Below, piece after piece: positions 23,616 to 34,700 of a DNA stretch of 64,000 nt. The translations under genes and the position numbers were made by a program. Under the pieces are notes generated by a model. It ran no database searches. It was not told where the DNA came from and saw only the letters and a program-made list of their open reading frames with translations. Source of the DNA: Geosiphon pyriformis (Eukaryota > Glomeromycota > Glomeromycetes > Archaeosporales > Geosiphonaceae); contig JAAOMT010000439.1 of the NCBI GenBank assembly GCA_016748015.1, positions 773,147 through 837,146 of the forward strand, read 5' to 3'. How positions within the stretch are numbered: position 1 is the stretch's first letter; the number at the start of each line of letters is the position of its first letter.

Positions 23616-26600
23616 TTAAATATAATAAATTAAAGACCTACCCCTTGTAGAAAATTCAGGTTTTGAGATTAATCGGCTTCTATATCTTGCCGTATCTCGT
23701 ATAGTATCTTGTGTCTCTTCAGATTCAAGGCTTTTTTCACGGATAGGTTGATTTAGGTCACAATTCTCGCGAGCAGCAATAACGGTTCGTTGAAGTTCTT
23801 CTGCACTATCACGACAAGACGGATCATATTGCCAATTTTTTTTAATCATTTCCTGAATACATTGAGGCGTATGCTTTTTGATTATAGGGCGCTGTCCGTC
23901 AATCACATCAAATCGCACGTGAATAGGATCTGTATTATTAAGAGGTCTTTCTCCCGAAATAATTTCACAGGAAATGATGGCAAAGCTGTATATATCACTG
24001 CACTTAGTGTGAGAACCCCCCTTGCAGATCTCGGGTGCGAGATACTCAAGAACACCATAAATATTACTAGACCGTGGAGAGTAATCGGCAGGACGACAAA
24101 ATCCGAGATCAGAAATGACAACTTTTAAGGGATTTTTTTTCAAAATAAGGATATTTCCAGGATGTAGGTCTCCATGCACTAGCCCTGATTCATGTATGAA
24201 TCTTAGGCCACCAGTGATTTGAAAAAGAATATNNNNNNNNNNNNNNNNNNNNNNNNNNNNNNNNNNNNNNNNNNNNNNNNNNNNNNNNNNNNNNNNNNNN
24301 NNNNNNNNNNNNNNNNNNNNNNNNNNNNNNNNNNNNNNNNNNNNNNNNNNNNNNNNNNNNNNNNNNNNNNNNNNNNNNNNNNNNNNNNNNNNNNNNNNNN
24401 NNNNNNNNNNNNNNNNNNNAAATCCATTCCAGGCAGCTTCTACTGCTCTCAGAAATTGACTGTGAATGGTATATATAACTATCAATATTATTATTTTCGC
24501 TATTCCATGTTCCCCGAAGGTTTGAAAATCGTGAAGATTCACAAGATCTACACCAAAGTGGATCTTTTAATCTGCGATAGCATTCTGGACATTTTGGCAA
24601 ACCAGCTTCAAATACATTATTATCATTGTTTTCGCTTTTATCAGTATCACAAAATGCACATATAGGATATCCACTAATGATTGTATACAAGTTACCACAT
24701 TTGAAACACTTAAATTCATCTGAAAGCTGCTCAAAGAAAGCTTCAAAATCTAAGAGCTCTCCTTTAGAATTATCCGGACATTTTAATCCTCGACTTTGAA
24801 ATTGCAAAATGAAACGTTCTAAATTATTTTGATCCTGTAAAGTGAAGTCAAGGGCATTCAACTCAAGAAAATCACTTTGATAACCTAAGTTATTGATCTC
24901 TGCTGCTTTCGAATAGATTTTAAATGCTTTTTCTAAGTTTTTTGTGGTTCCCCATCCATTTTGATAGCACCATCCAAGGTTATATTGTGCATTTTGATTT
25001 CCTGCTTCAGCTGCTTTTAAATAGAATTCAAATGCTCCTTCTTGGTTTCTCGCTGTTCCCCATCCATTTCGATAATAAATTTCAAGATTGTTATGTGGAC
25101 TTGGATTTCCCACGTTTTCGAAATTCTGCTTTGTTCCCGATCCACTATAATACTCAAGTCCAAGCTTGTATTGTGCAATTAAACTTCCCGCCTCTGCTGC
25201 TTTTGAATAGAGTTCAAATGCTTTTTCCTCATTTTTTGTTGTTCCCCATCCCTTTGAATAACAAAGTGCAAGATTAAATTGAGCATTTGTATTTCCTACC
25301 TCTGCTGCTTTTGAATAGAGTTCAAATGCTTTTCCATTATTTCTCGTTGTTCCCCATCCATTTTGGTAACAAACTCCAAGATTAAATTGAGCACTTGTAT
25401 CTCCCGCCTTTGCTGCTTTTGAATAGAATTCAAATGCCTTTTCCTCATTTTTCATTGTTCCCCATCCATTTCGATAACAAAATCCAAGGTTATATTGTGC
25501 ATTCGTATGTCCCGCCTCTGCTGCTTTTGAATAGAATTCAAATGCTTTTTCCTTATTTTTCGTCGTCCCCCATCCATTTCGATAGCAAAATCCAAGAGCG
25601 TATTGTGCATTTGTATGTCCCACCTCTGCTGCTTTTGAATAGAGTTCGAATGCTTTTTCTTCATTCTTCCTTGTTCCTAATCCATTTAAATAACAATCTC
25701 CAAGTTTAAATTGTGCATTTGTATGTCCCACCTCTGCTGCTTTTGAATAGAGTTCGACTGCTTTTTCATCATTTTTCGTTGTTCCCCATCCATTTCTATA
25801 ACAAAATCCAAGAGCGTATTGTGCATTTGCATGTCCCACCTCTGCTGCTCTTGAATAGAGTTCGAATGCTTTTTCTTCATTCTTTGTTGTTCCTAATCCA
25901 TTTAAATAACAATCTCCAAGTTTAAATTGTGCATTTGTATGTCCCACCTCTGCTGCTTTTGAATAAAGTTCAAATGCTTTTTCATCATTTTTCGTTGTTC
26001 CCCATCCATTTCTATAACAAACCCCAAGAACGTATTGTGCATTCGTATCTCCCTCCTCTGCCGCTTTTGAATAGAGTTCAAATGCTCTTTCATCATTTTT
26101 CATTGTTCCACATCCATTTCCATAACAAAGTGCAAGATTAAATTTTGCTTTTGTATCTCCCGCCTCTGCTGCTTTTGAATAGAGTTCAAATGCTCTTTCA
26201 TCATTTCTCGTTGTCCCCCTTCCATTTTCATAACACCATCCAAGATTCAATTGTGCAATTGTATTACTCGCTTCTGCTGCTTTTGAATAATTTTCAAAAG
26301 CTTTTTCTTCATTCTTCGTTGTTCCTAATCCATTTAAATAACAATCTCCAAGATTCAATTGGGCACTTGTATGTCCTGCCTTTGCTGCTTTTGAATAAAG
26401 TTCAAATGCTTTTCCATTATTTCTCGTTGTTCCCCATCCATTTTGGTAACAAACTCCAAGATTAAATTGTGCATTTGTATCTCCCGCCTCTGCTGCTTTT
26501 GAATAGAGTTCAAATGCTCTTTCATCATTTCTCGTTGTCCCCCTTCCATTTTCATAACACCATCCAAGATTCAATTGTGCAATTGTATTACTCGCTTCTG

Positions 26601-27354
26601 CTGCTTTTGAATAATTTTCAAAAGCTTTTTCTTCATTCTTCATTGTTCCTAATCCATTTAAATAACAATCTCCAAGATTCAATTGGGCACTTGTATGTCC
26701 TGCCTTTGCTGCTTTTGAATAAAGTTCAAATGCTTTTTCATCATTTCTCGTTGTTCCCCATCCACTTTGGAAACAAACGCCAAGATTAAATTGTGCATTT
26801 TTATGTCCCGCCTCTGCTGCTTTTGAATAGAATTCAAATGCTTTTCCATTATTTCTCGTTGTTCCCCATCCATTTTGGTAACAAACTCCAAGATTAAATT
26901 GTGCATTTGTATCTCCCGCCTCTGCTGCTTTTGAATAGAGTTTAAATGCTTTTCCTCGATCTTGTGAAGTACCAATTCCATTATTATAACAATCACCTAA
27001 AAAAAATTGTCCAAAAGAATCTTTTGCTTTCGCTGCTTTCTGGAACTCTGAAAATGCTTTTGTCAAATTAGGAATAGTTCCAATCCCATATTCCAAAGAA
27101 AAACCGAGCAAAATATAGTCTATTGAACGCTTTGGACTTTTATTATTCAAGCAATTAAATAAATCTTCAGGCGTTTTCTGATTACGTTCAAGATAATTTT
27201 TCACCAAGTCAGCAACTTTTGAATATTCACTAGCTGGAAAAATGTCCAAACTTTCTTTGATGATAATAAATGCTCCTTCAAGCCATTCAAGAGCTGCTGT
27301 TTCATTTTGTTTTGATGAATTTGAAGAAATGGTTTCCCAGCAACACAAATGCAT
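23616..27354 (-). CDS. Sel1-repeat protein with C-terminal TKL-type kinase domain (interrupted by a gap)
   Basis: The ATG at 27354 starts a helical leader (about residues 1-80). About 20 Sel1 units of 36 residues follow (consensus NAQFNLGVCYQNGWGTTKN..KAFELYSKAAEAGHT), a TPR-like scaffold for protein contacts. Two Cys pairs near residue 880 (FKCFKC, CAFC) and two near 920 (KCPECYRR, WCRSC) look like zinc ribbons. SRSCLEWI then leads into the gap at 24233-24419, which hides most of the kinase N-lobe. After the gap come GLRFIHESGLVHGDLHPGN (catalytic Asp present), ISDLGFCRPAD (DLG instead of DFG), YLAPEI and SDIYSFAIISCEIISGERP. The parts before and after the gap are in different frames, so the gap length is arbitrary; I join them as one gene. 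The frame ends at 23616, but a GTAGGT donor at 23641-23636 could add a further exon. Substrate unknown. Confidence 0.78.
24233..24419. other. Assembly gap (187 N)
   Basis: Falls in the kinase N-lobe of the Sel1-kinase gene. Its length does not keep the frame and is too short for a whole N-lobe, so it is probably not a true size. Confidence 0.99.
26200..26900 (-). repeat. Higher-order duplication (324 bp) in the Sel1 array
   Basis: Three consecutive Sel1 units (9 x 36 bp = 324 bp) are duplicated almost exactly. For example CCATTTTCATAACACCATCC recurs at about 26223 and 26547. A two-unit (216 bp) periodicity is also seen at about 25590-26020, where LNGLGT- and RNGWGT-type units alternate. Confidence 0.8.
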
Positions 27355-27899
27355 TATAAAACTTCAATATTTTGGATGAGTAAAGAAGAAGTTTATTTTA
27401 TTACTATATAACGATTTCAGCGAAATAATTTTATTATATCATATTCCTAAAAAAGTTCTGAAAATAGACTCTTACTTCATCCCTTATTTACAACGTTTAA
27501 ACAATTAGAGACTCAAAGGAATGCAAAAGGCTAAAAATGCTTGTCATTGTCTTATTGGCATTTTTAACTTAATTGAAAATCTAACAGTTTAGCTCATTGG
27601 TAAATTTCTTTTATGATATTTTTTCGTCTCACAATCTAATTGCATAATCTAACTCTAAGGTTGCAGATTTCAGCGAGTCGATAAATCCATTATTATTTAA
27701 AAACTGCTTTGTTGTCTATTTTGAGGGCTTTTACGTCAATTTACAGTTGAGTATTCATGCTCATGCGCGCATATCTACCAATCAACATATTGATAAAAAA
27801 AACCCCCCAAAGATTTTGAAACATCGAACTCTATGAAGTTTAAAAAATACCTGTATAATTAAATTTCAATTTTATATATTTCATTATTTAATATATCAA
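27355..27899. other. Upstream region of the Sel1-kinase gene
   Basis: Slightly less AT-rich than the surroundings. No promoter motif is convincing enough to call. Confidence 0.4.
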
Positions 27900-28340
27900 T
27901 TTATACAGATAGTGTTTTTAATAGATTAACCTGTAGCAAATCTGGAATGAAAAACAGACTAATTTACGAATGATTTAATTGGTTATTTTTAGTATATGTG
28001 GTAGTTAAAAATGTAAAAAGCTTATAGTTTGTTTAATATAGCAGCTTATTTAGATTTTAATAAAATGTAAATCGAAATGAAAAAATTATGCTTAATAATA
28101 TTATGTATGAAATACATTAAAAAAATACTTTTATCATACTGTATTTGAGAAAACCGAACAAAATTATAAAAATTGTATACTAGAAGATCTAATGTATATT
28201 AAAATTTCTGAATATTTTAAAAAATTTATAGTGAATAGACAGGAATTAGTAAAGTAGACGGTAAATTATTTATTATTTTGAAATTCTTTTTTAATATTTC
28301 AACAGTTTTTTTTTACTAAAAAAATTTTAATTATTATTAA
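27900..28340 (+). repeat. Dispersed repeat A, copy 2
   Basis: Same strand and order as 5270-5755. Here the left flank is continuous (TTTATACAGATAGTG), so this copy represents the site without the Tc1 insertion. Confidence 0.75.
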
Positions 28341-28349
28341 TTAAACCAA

Positions 28350-28580
28350 ATTATAGCTACATTATGTTTACAATTGTTGAAACTTCTTTTTTCTTAGATC
28401 AATTATATCAATTTAAACAAATATTACTTAGTAAGCAAATAAGATTTATTTTTTTTTAAATATTGAAAGGAATAATAACTTTTATAAATTAAAGTCTTTG
28501 GAAAATAATTTCATATGTTAAGCTGGAACAAGTTTTGAAAAGACTATTTATTAAATATTTATTAAATTGATTTATAAATA
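28350..28580 (+). repeat. Dispersed repeat B, copy 2 (short form)
   Basis: Aligns with 21740-22330 but lacks the internal 290 bases and the AAT expansion. Confidence 0.65.
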
Positions 28581-28964
28581 TTTTTTATAAAAGCGACCAT
28601 TTCAATTTATATGCTTTAATTTAAACCTTTTTCAATAACTTTAAACTATAATATTTTTAGCTGAAGAACATTTAAATATTTTAAACTTTAATTCAAAAAG
28701 AAAATTTGAAAACAAGTTGCAACATTTCAATAATTTTAAATTTCTAAAAACTAACTTTAGTCTAAATAAATTTAGGGTTCTAAAACTATTGCATTAGTTT
28801 TGACAATAAAAATTTATATTGATTTGGAATTTAGAAAAAAAAATTGATTAATATAATGGTTGAAAAGTTGTACAGCTTAAATGATAAAAAATATATTTTT
28901 AGTTACTGATCAAAAAGATAAAGTGAACAATTTAGCATTAAAAATATTAACTAATGAAAATATT
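28581..28964. other. AT-rich spacer between repeats B and C
   Basis: Nothing recognised. Confidence 0.4.
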
Positions 28965-29540
28965 AGTGCACTGAATACTTTTCTTATCTATATATTTCCA
29001 TTATTCACAGTTTTTTAACAAAATCCAGAATAAACTATTATTTTTAGAAAGTGTCAAGTTCATCGATCCGATTAATATCTTTATGAAAGGAAAAAAGAAT
29101 CTAAAAAATATAATTTAAGAAAAAAGCAGATTTCAAATTCTTCTTTGGTATTCTTAGAGATCACAAAATAATATAAATTAAAACTCCATAATGTTTGAAC
29201 TAATCATACCCTTTGAGGGGTGTGAAAATTGAATAGAAAAGCTATTCATTTTTTATATCATCTTGTAAAGTATAAAAACTTGTAATGCTCCTTTCACCAG
29301 ATAGAAAGAATAATTAAAGTGGTAAGGCTTATTAATCAAGATATCCTTAAAAACGGATTTATTTTTTATTCGATATTTATTAAAGTTTAAACAATTATTC
29401 TTATACATATTCATCTATTATATCTACTATTATTATTACAATTATTTAGCTTTATAGTGCTTTCTGAGACAAATAATAAAAATTTTGAAACTTCAAAAAA
29501 CCCAACCTAATAAATCTAATCAAGTCTAAACAATTATTCA
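28965..29540 (+). repeat. Dispersed repeat C, copy 2
   Basis: Aligns with 15880-16500 on the same strand. The ATT tract is short here (TACTATTATTATTACAATTA). Confidence 0.8.
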
Positions 29541-30422
29541 AAGTATTGCTCTTAAACTAAATTGATTTAGTAATATCAAAAATTATCCATCAATTTACAT
29601 TTATGAATTTTATTGAGAAATTTAAATAAATAAAATAAGTAAATAATTTTTTTTGAAAAATTAGAAATGAAAAACACAATTAAAACTGCTCATTATCAAT
29701 CCAAATTAAAAAAAAAATACAATATTTTTAATGTAACTTATCATAAGACTACTCTAATTATCTGAGATTTCATTTTTAAACAATGAAAAAGAATATATTT
29801 GAAAAGAATTTAGTGGTCCTACATACTGAAACCACTTGTGGTTTTATTATTATTACTGTCTGCCAGATATCTTTTATTAAATGAAGATGTTCCCAAACCT
29901 TATTTCATAGTAATATTTGTGATACCATTGTTAAATTGTGTTTAGTAACAGTTGAAATGCTGTCTTATTAGAAAATAAGTTTTATCGAATTGACATTAAG
30001 ATGAGATTTGACTCATTCAATACGTTTTCGTTTTGAACTTTTGCAAATTGTGTTATATGAAATATCTACTCACCACCACCTCTGTATCTAGTTTAGTGAG
30101 AAGTTTTTGGAGAGGCAAGAATTTTTTATTAACATATTGACCTAAATGTGCCGTAATCTTTTTGCGATGACCGTTACCCCTTTGTACTCAGTTTTTCCTG
30201 TTTTTTCCGAATTTTTAATATTTTATTGCATAATTGACACAGAATTCCCAAGTAATTCTGTAGTAACTTTTTCGCCTGTTGATCATCAAGTTTTTTTTTG
30301 TCACATACTTTATTTTAAACAATTGATTATAGATACATTAATTAAAGGTATTTGAATAGGTTAAGTTTGAAAATATTTTTTAGACTTGGTCAAATATTTT
30401 TTTATTATTTGCGTTGATTAGC

Positions 30423-30465
<43 letters not shown>

Positions 30466-31632
30466 TAGTTTTTAAATCTAAATAAACAACAAAAAATAAA
30501 ACAAAGAACATTCAGTTATCAGAATGAACACAAAAAACCGCAGCAAAATAATATAAAGCTGTTATTTTATTTTTTTTAAAAATTTATTGATAAAACAAAG
30601 AAATTTGAAATGGATCATTATCTTTTTCTCTCGAATTCTCACGTTAAAAATAATACTATAAACTTTAAATTATAATATTATACTGTTTATTATTTATGGT
30701 TACTGATAAATGTAAATGCAAAAATAACTCAATTATAAAGTAAAAAAATAATATGGAAAAAGGAAATTTAAGCTTACAATATAATCTACAATTTGTATAA
30801 AAAAAAAAATTAGGAGACCAAAGCAGCAGAAGATATAGTAACTAAAGATTTCTCAAAATAAATTAAATTCTATAATATCAAGTAGCGAAAGAAGACGATT
30901 CGGATACGCTACAAAACTTATAAACCATTTTGTTGAGCTAAACTTTATTTATAAAAAGAATTAATATTCTTTAGTGTGTTGATTTGTTTACTTTTATAAT
31001 AAACTAGATCTTATTCTAAACTTAATTAATCATTTACTGAAATTCATGTCAATTAAAAATCAATAAAAGTCAGTTATTTTTATTTGTTCATTGACACCAA
31101 ATTTTGATAATGATATAAAAATTTTCAGGAATACTAATCAAAGTGTAATCTAATATAAAAAATTATGAAGCTAAATATAAAAAATAAATTGCTTTATTTT
31201 ATTTTTAAAGAAATTTGGTATTGCAAATATCATTACATCCTCAAAAATTGTATCAAAATTTAAAAGGCTGTTCGATCAAAAGAAAATTATAACATATTTC
31301 AGAGAAATGTCGGCTATTGTATTCGGATTTTTATTTTAGCAAAAACTTAAACTAAAATGCTTAAAGTTTATTTTGAAAACAAAAGTAATGTAATCAGTTA
31401 TCTTTGATGATTATTATTAATATTTGCTTTTAAAAAAGAAAAATATTTTAGATAAATTCTATATTTTATAGCTGCAACTATATACAATATAAAGGTTATG
31501 ATGATGTGCCCGAATTACAAATTTCCCCCAATTGATCATTGGGATACGTAGTTTCGTGCCTCAAATCAAAATAACACCACATATCAAGTTAAGTTTGCAT
31601 CATCGGATCTCTTCATTAAAACACCGGGACTG
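29541..31632. other. AT-rich DNA upstream of the kinase-Sel1 gene
   Basis: Includes an (AAT)n run at 30422-30464 and a decayed Sel1 fragment (listed separately). A 69-residue ATG-started ORF at 30146-30355 resembles no family and is not called. Confidence 0.4.
30755..30905 (+). pseudogene. Orphan Sel1-repeat fragment
   Basis: Reads EKGNLSLQYNLQFV, then after stops AAEDIVTKDFSK.IKFYN. These are the AEKGNxxAQYNL and VTKDxxKAxxxY ends of Sel1 units of the kind found in the gene at 31.7 kb. It is about 900 bp upstream of that gene's start and is clearly dead. Confidence 0.6.
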
Positions 31633-31639
31633 TATAAAG
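31633..31639 (+). promoter_or_regulatory. TATA box of the kinase-Sel1 gene
   Basis: GACTGTATAAAGTCAC lies about 70 bases before the ATG at 31707. Confidence 0.4.
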
Positions 31640-31706
31640 TCACTTTTCAAACTTTGATATTTGCAAATACTCCACTTAACCATCTAAAATTTTTTCATTA
31701 CAAACC

Positions 31707-34700
31707 ATGTATTCAACCACTAATTCAACTTTATCAAAAACCCCAGCGTCACCTATTTCCACCTTTACCCCAATGTCAATTGCCCAATGGATTGAAAAAT
31801 CTATTCATCATGGACAAATCAACTATTTTGAATATAGCAAGTTTCATAACAAAACATATCTAGGCCATGGAGCTTTTGGGAAAGTAGAAAAAGCTAAATA
31901 CACAATAGGTGGTATGAATATAATATTGAAAAAGCTCAAACCAGTTAAAAAAGATGATAAAGCTGAACTAGAAGAATTCATAAAAGAGGTGTGAATAAAA
32001 ACTAAGAATTGCTACATAGTTATACCAATGCAAAATAAAAAAATTATTGAAAACTTAATAGATAAGATTCCTGCACGCAGTTCATTATGTTCCAAATATT
32101 CAGAGATTTTATGGTCTTAGCAAAACTATAGAAGGTATTTATTCTCAAGAATCTATAATATAATTATTTTTGCAAACGCTAACTTTACTATGTGCAAATA
32201 TATTAGATGATACTATAAAGTATATTTTAGTCCTTGAATACGCTAATGGAGGTTCTTTGCGTGACTACCTATAATTAGAGTTTCAGAATATGAGTGGAAT
32301 AGAAAAGCTCCGAATGGCACAGGAATTGGTCAGAGGAATTCAATGTTTGCATGAAAACCAAATCATCCATCGAGATCTTGTAAGTTTTTTTAACATTTAA
32401 ATTATTAAAGGCCTTTTTAATATTAAACTCCATCACTAAATAAATTAGTTTTAGAATTCCTCGAATGTATTAGTGCATAATAAAACTATAAAAATATCCG
32501 ATCTTGGCTTTTCAAAAAATCTTGGGGAAATATTGCGTCTAGCTAATGAAGTTAAAGGCCAGCCTGCTTACATAGAGCCTCAATGTTTCCACGACGAACA
32601 ATTCATTCAAAATGAAAAATCAGATATTTACGCTCTTGGAGTCCTTTTATGGGAATTGACAAGTGGCCGCTTACCGTTTGAGAATGCTATAAAATGGATT
32701 CTTATCCGTAAGAAAATTTGAATTTTAGCCTCATTTTCTAAAAATTCTACTTAAAAATGCTATTTAAAATATTTTTAGCACAAATTGCTGATGGTAGACG
32801 AGAAACTCCAATTGAAAATACACCAATTGAATATATTATTTTGTATGAAGAGTGCTGGGATGAGTTACCTGATGACCGACCTAATATCAACCAAGTGAAT
32901 GAAAAACTTCAGGGAATTCAATGGACCTCGGAACCTGCTTCGGATTTTCTAAATGAAAGCACCTTCTTAGACTCTATGGATTTTATTAACACAAGTATCA
33001 CGGGTCTTGTAGAAGATATTTTAACTATAATAAACAATGGTTTAGATATCTATATACCTCAAGATATATCAAAAATAATTCCTAAACTAGAAAAATATCT
33101 TGGAAATATTAGACGAAGCCCAACGGATCTTTTTGAATCTATAAAAGTGAATCAAACATCATCCAGTTTAGTTTTTTTGCTTGGGTTCTTTTACCGATTC
33201 GGAATTGGGACCGATGTCAACGTTAGGCAGGCTTTCTTAACATATCAGAAAAGCGCTTTTCAAGAAAACCCTTTGGGACAATTATTTCTGGGGCAGTGTT
33301 ATATCGATGGTATCGGCACTGAAAAGAATGATGGAAAAGCCTTCGAATGGTATACAGCAGCAGCGGAAAAAGGAAATTCAACAGCTGAATGTCGACTTGG
33401 ATATTGTTATGATAATGGAAACGGCGTTTCTAAAGATCTAGCAAAGGCTGTCAAATGGTATACAGCAGCAGCGGAAAAAGGAAATTCAAGTGCACAATTT
33501 AACCTTGCAATTTGCTATTTTAATGGGGATGGCGTAATCAAAAATTATGCAAAAGCCGTAAAATTGTATATAGCAGCAGCGGAAAAAGGAAACTCAAACG
33601 CACAATACAATCTTGCAATTTGCTATTATTATGGGGATGGAGTTAGTAAAAATCTTGCCAAAGCAGCGGAATTATATACTAAAGCAGCGGAAGAAGGAAA
33701 CTCGAGCGCACAATATAATCTCGCATATTGCTATTATCATGGGCATGGAGTGGCTGAGGAGCATGGAAAAGCAATAGAATGGTATACCAAAGCAGCGGAA
33801 AGAGGAAATCCAGGTGCACAATATACTCTTGGAATTTGCTATGAAGATGGGGATATAGTAACCAAAGATCTCACAAAAGCAGTTGAATGGTATAGAAAAG
33901 CAGCGATAAAAGGACATTTAGATGCACAATGTAATCTTGGATATTACTATGAATGTGGGATTGGTGTAACCAAAGATCTCACAAAAGCGTTTCAATGGTA
34001 TAGAATAGCAGCGAACAAAGGACATTTAATTGCACAATTTAATCTTGGATTTGGCTATTACAATAAAGATAGAGTGACCAAAGATCTTGCAAAGGCTGTT
34101 GAATGGTATGCCAAAGCAGTAGTAAAAGGACATTTAGTTGTACAATGTAACCTTGAAGTTTGCTATAGAAATACATATGAAATGGCTCAAGATCGCCCAA
34201 ATACAGTCAAATGGTATACTAGAGCAATGAAAAGACCTTTAAGTGCACAATTGAATGATTATAATGTGAGTAATAATATGTATGAAGTAAAAAACGATCT
34301 CATAAGAGCAATTATATGGTATGCCGAAACAGGAAACTTATGCGCACAATATATTCTTGGAATTTGCTATGATAGGGGGATTGAAGTCATCAGAAATCCT
34401 GCACAAGCAGTTGAATGGTATACTGAGGCAGCGGAAAAAGGTCATTTAGATGCACAATATAATCTTGGAAATTGCTATAAAAGTGGCGATGGAGTGAGCA
34501 AAGATCTTGCAAAGGCAGTTAAATGGTATGCTAAAGCTGCCGAAAAAGGACATTTAGGGGCACAATATAATCTTGCTTTTTGCTATTACAATGGAAATGG
34601 GCTAGCTCAAAATCTCCCAAAAGCAGTTGAATGGTATACGAAAGCAGCAGAAAGAGGACATTCAAATGCACAAAATATCCTTGGAATTTGCTTTAAACGA

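Noticed and set aside
24427-24665. ORFs reaching across or next to the N run at 24233-24419
   Set aside because: They depend on the arbitrary gap length and are out of frame with the Sel1-kinase gene.
24924-26996. Many plus- and minus-strand ORFs of 64-106 residues across the Sel1 array
   Set aside because: They are out-of-frame or antisense shadows of the 108-bp coding repeat and repeat the same peptide with the same period.
30146-30355. 69-residue ORF with ATG, locally higher G+C
   Set aside because: No similarity recognised and no exon partner; not enough to call a gene.
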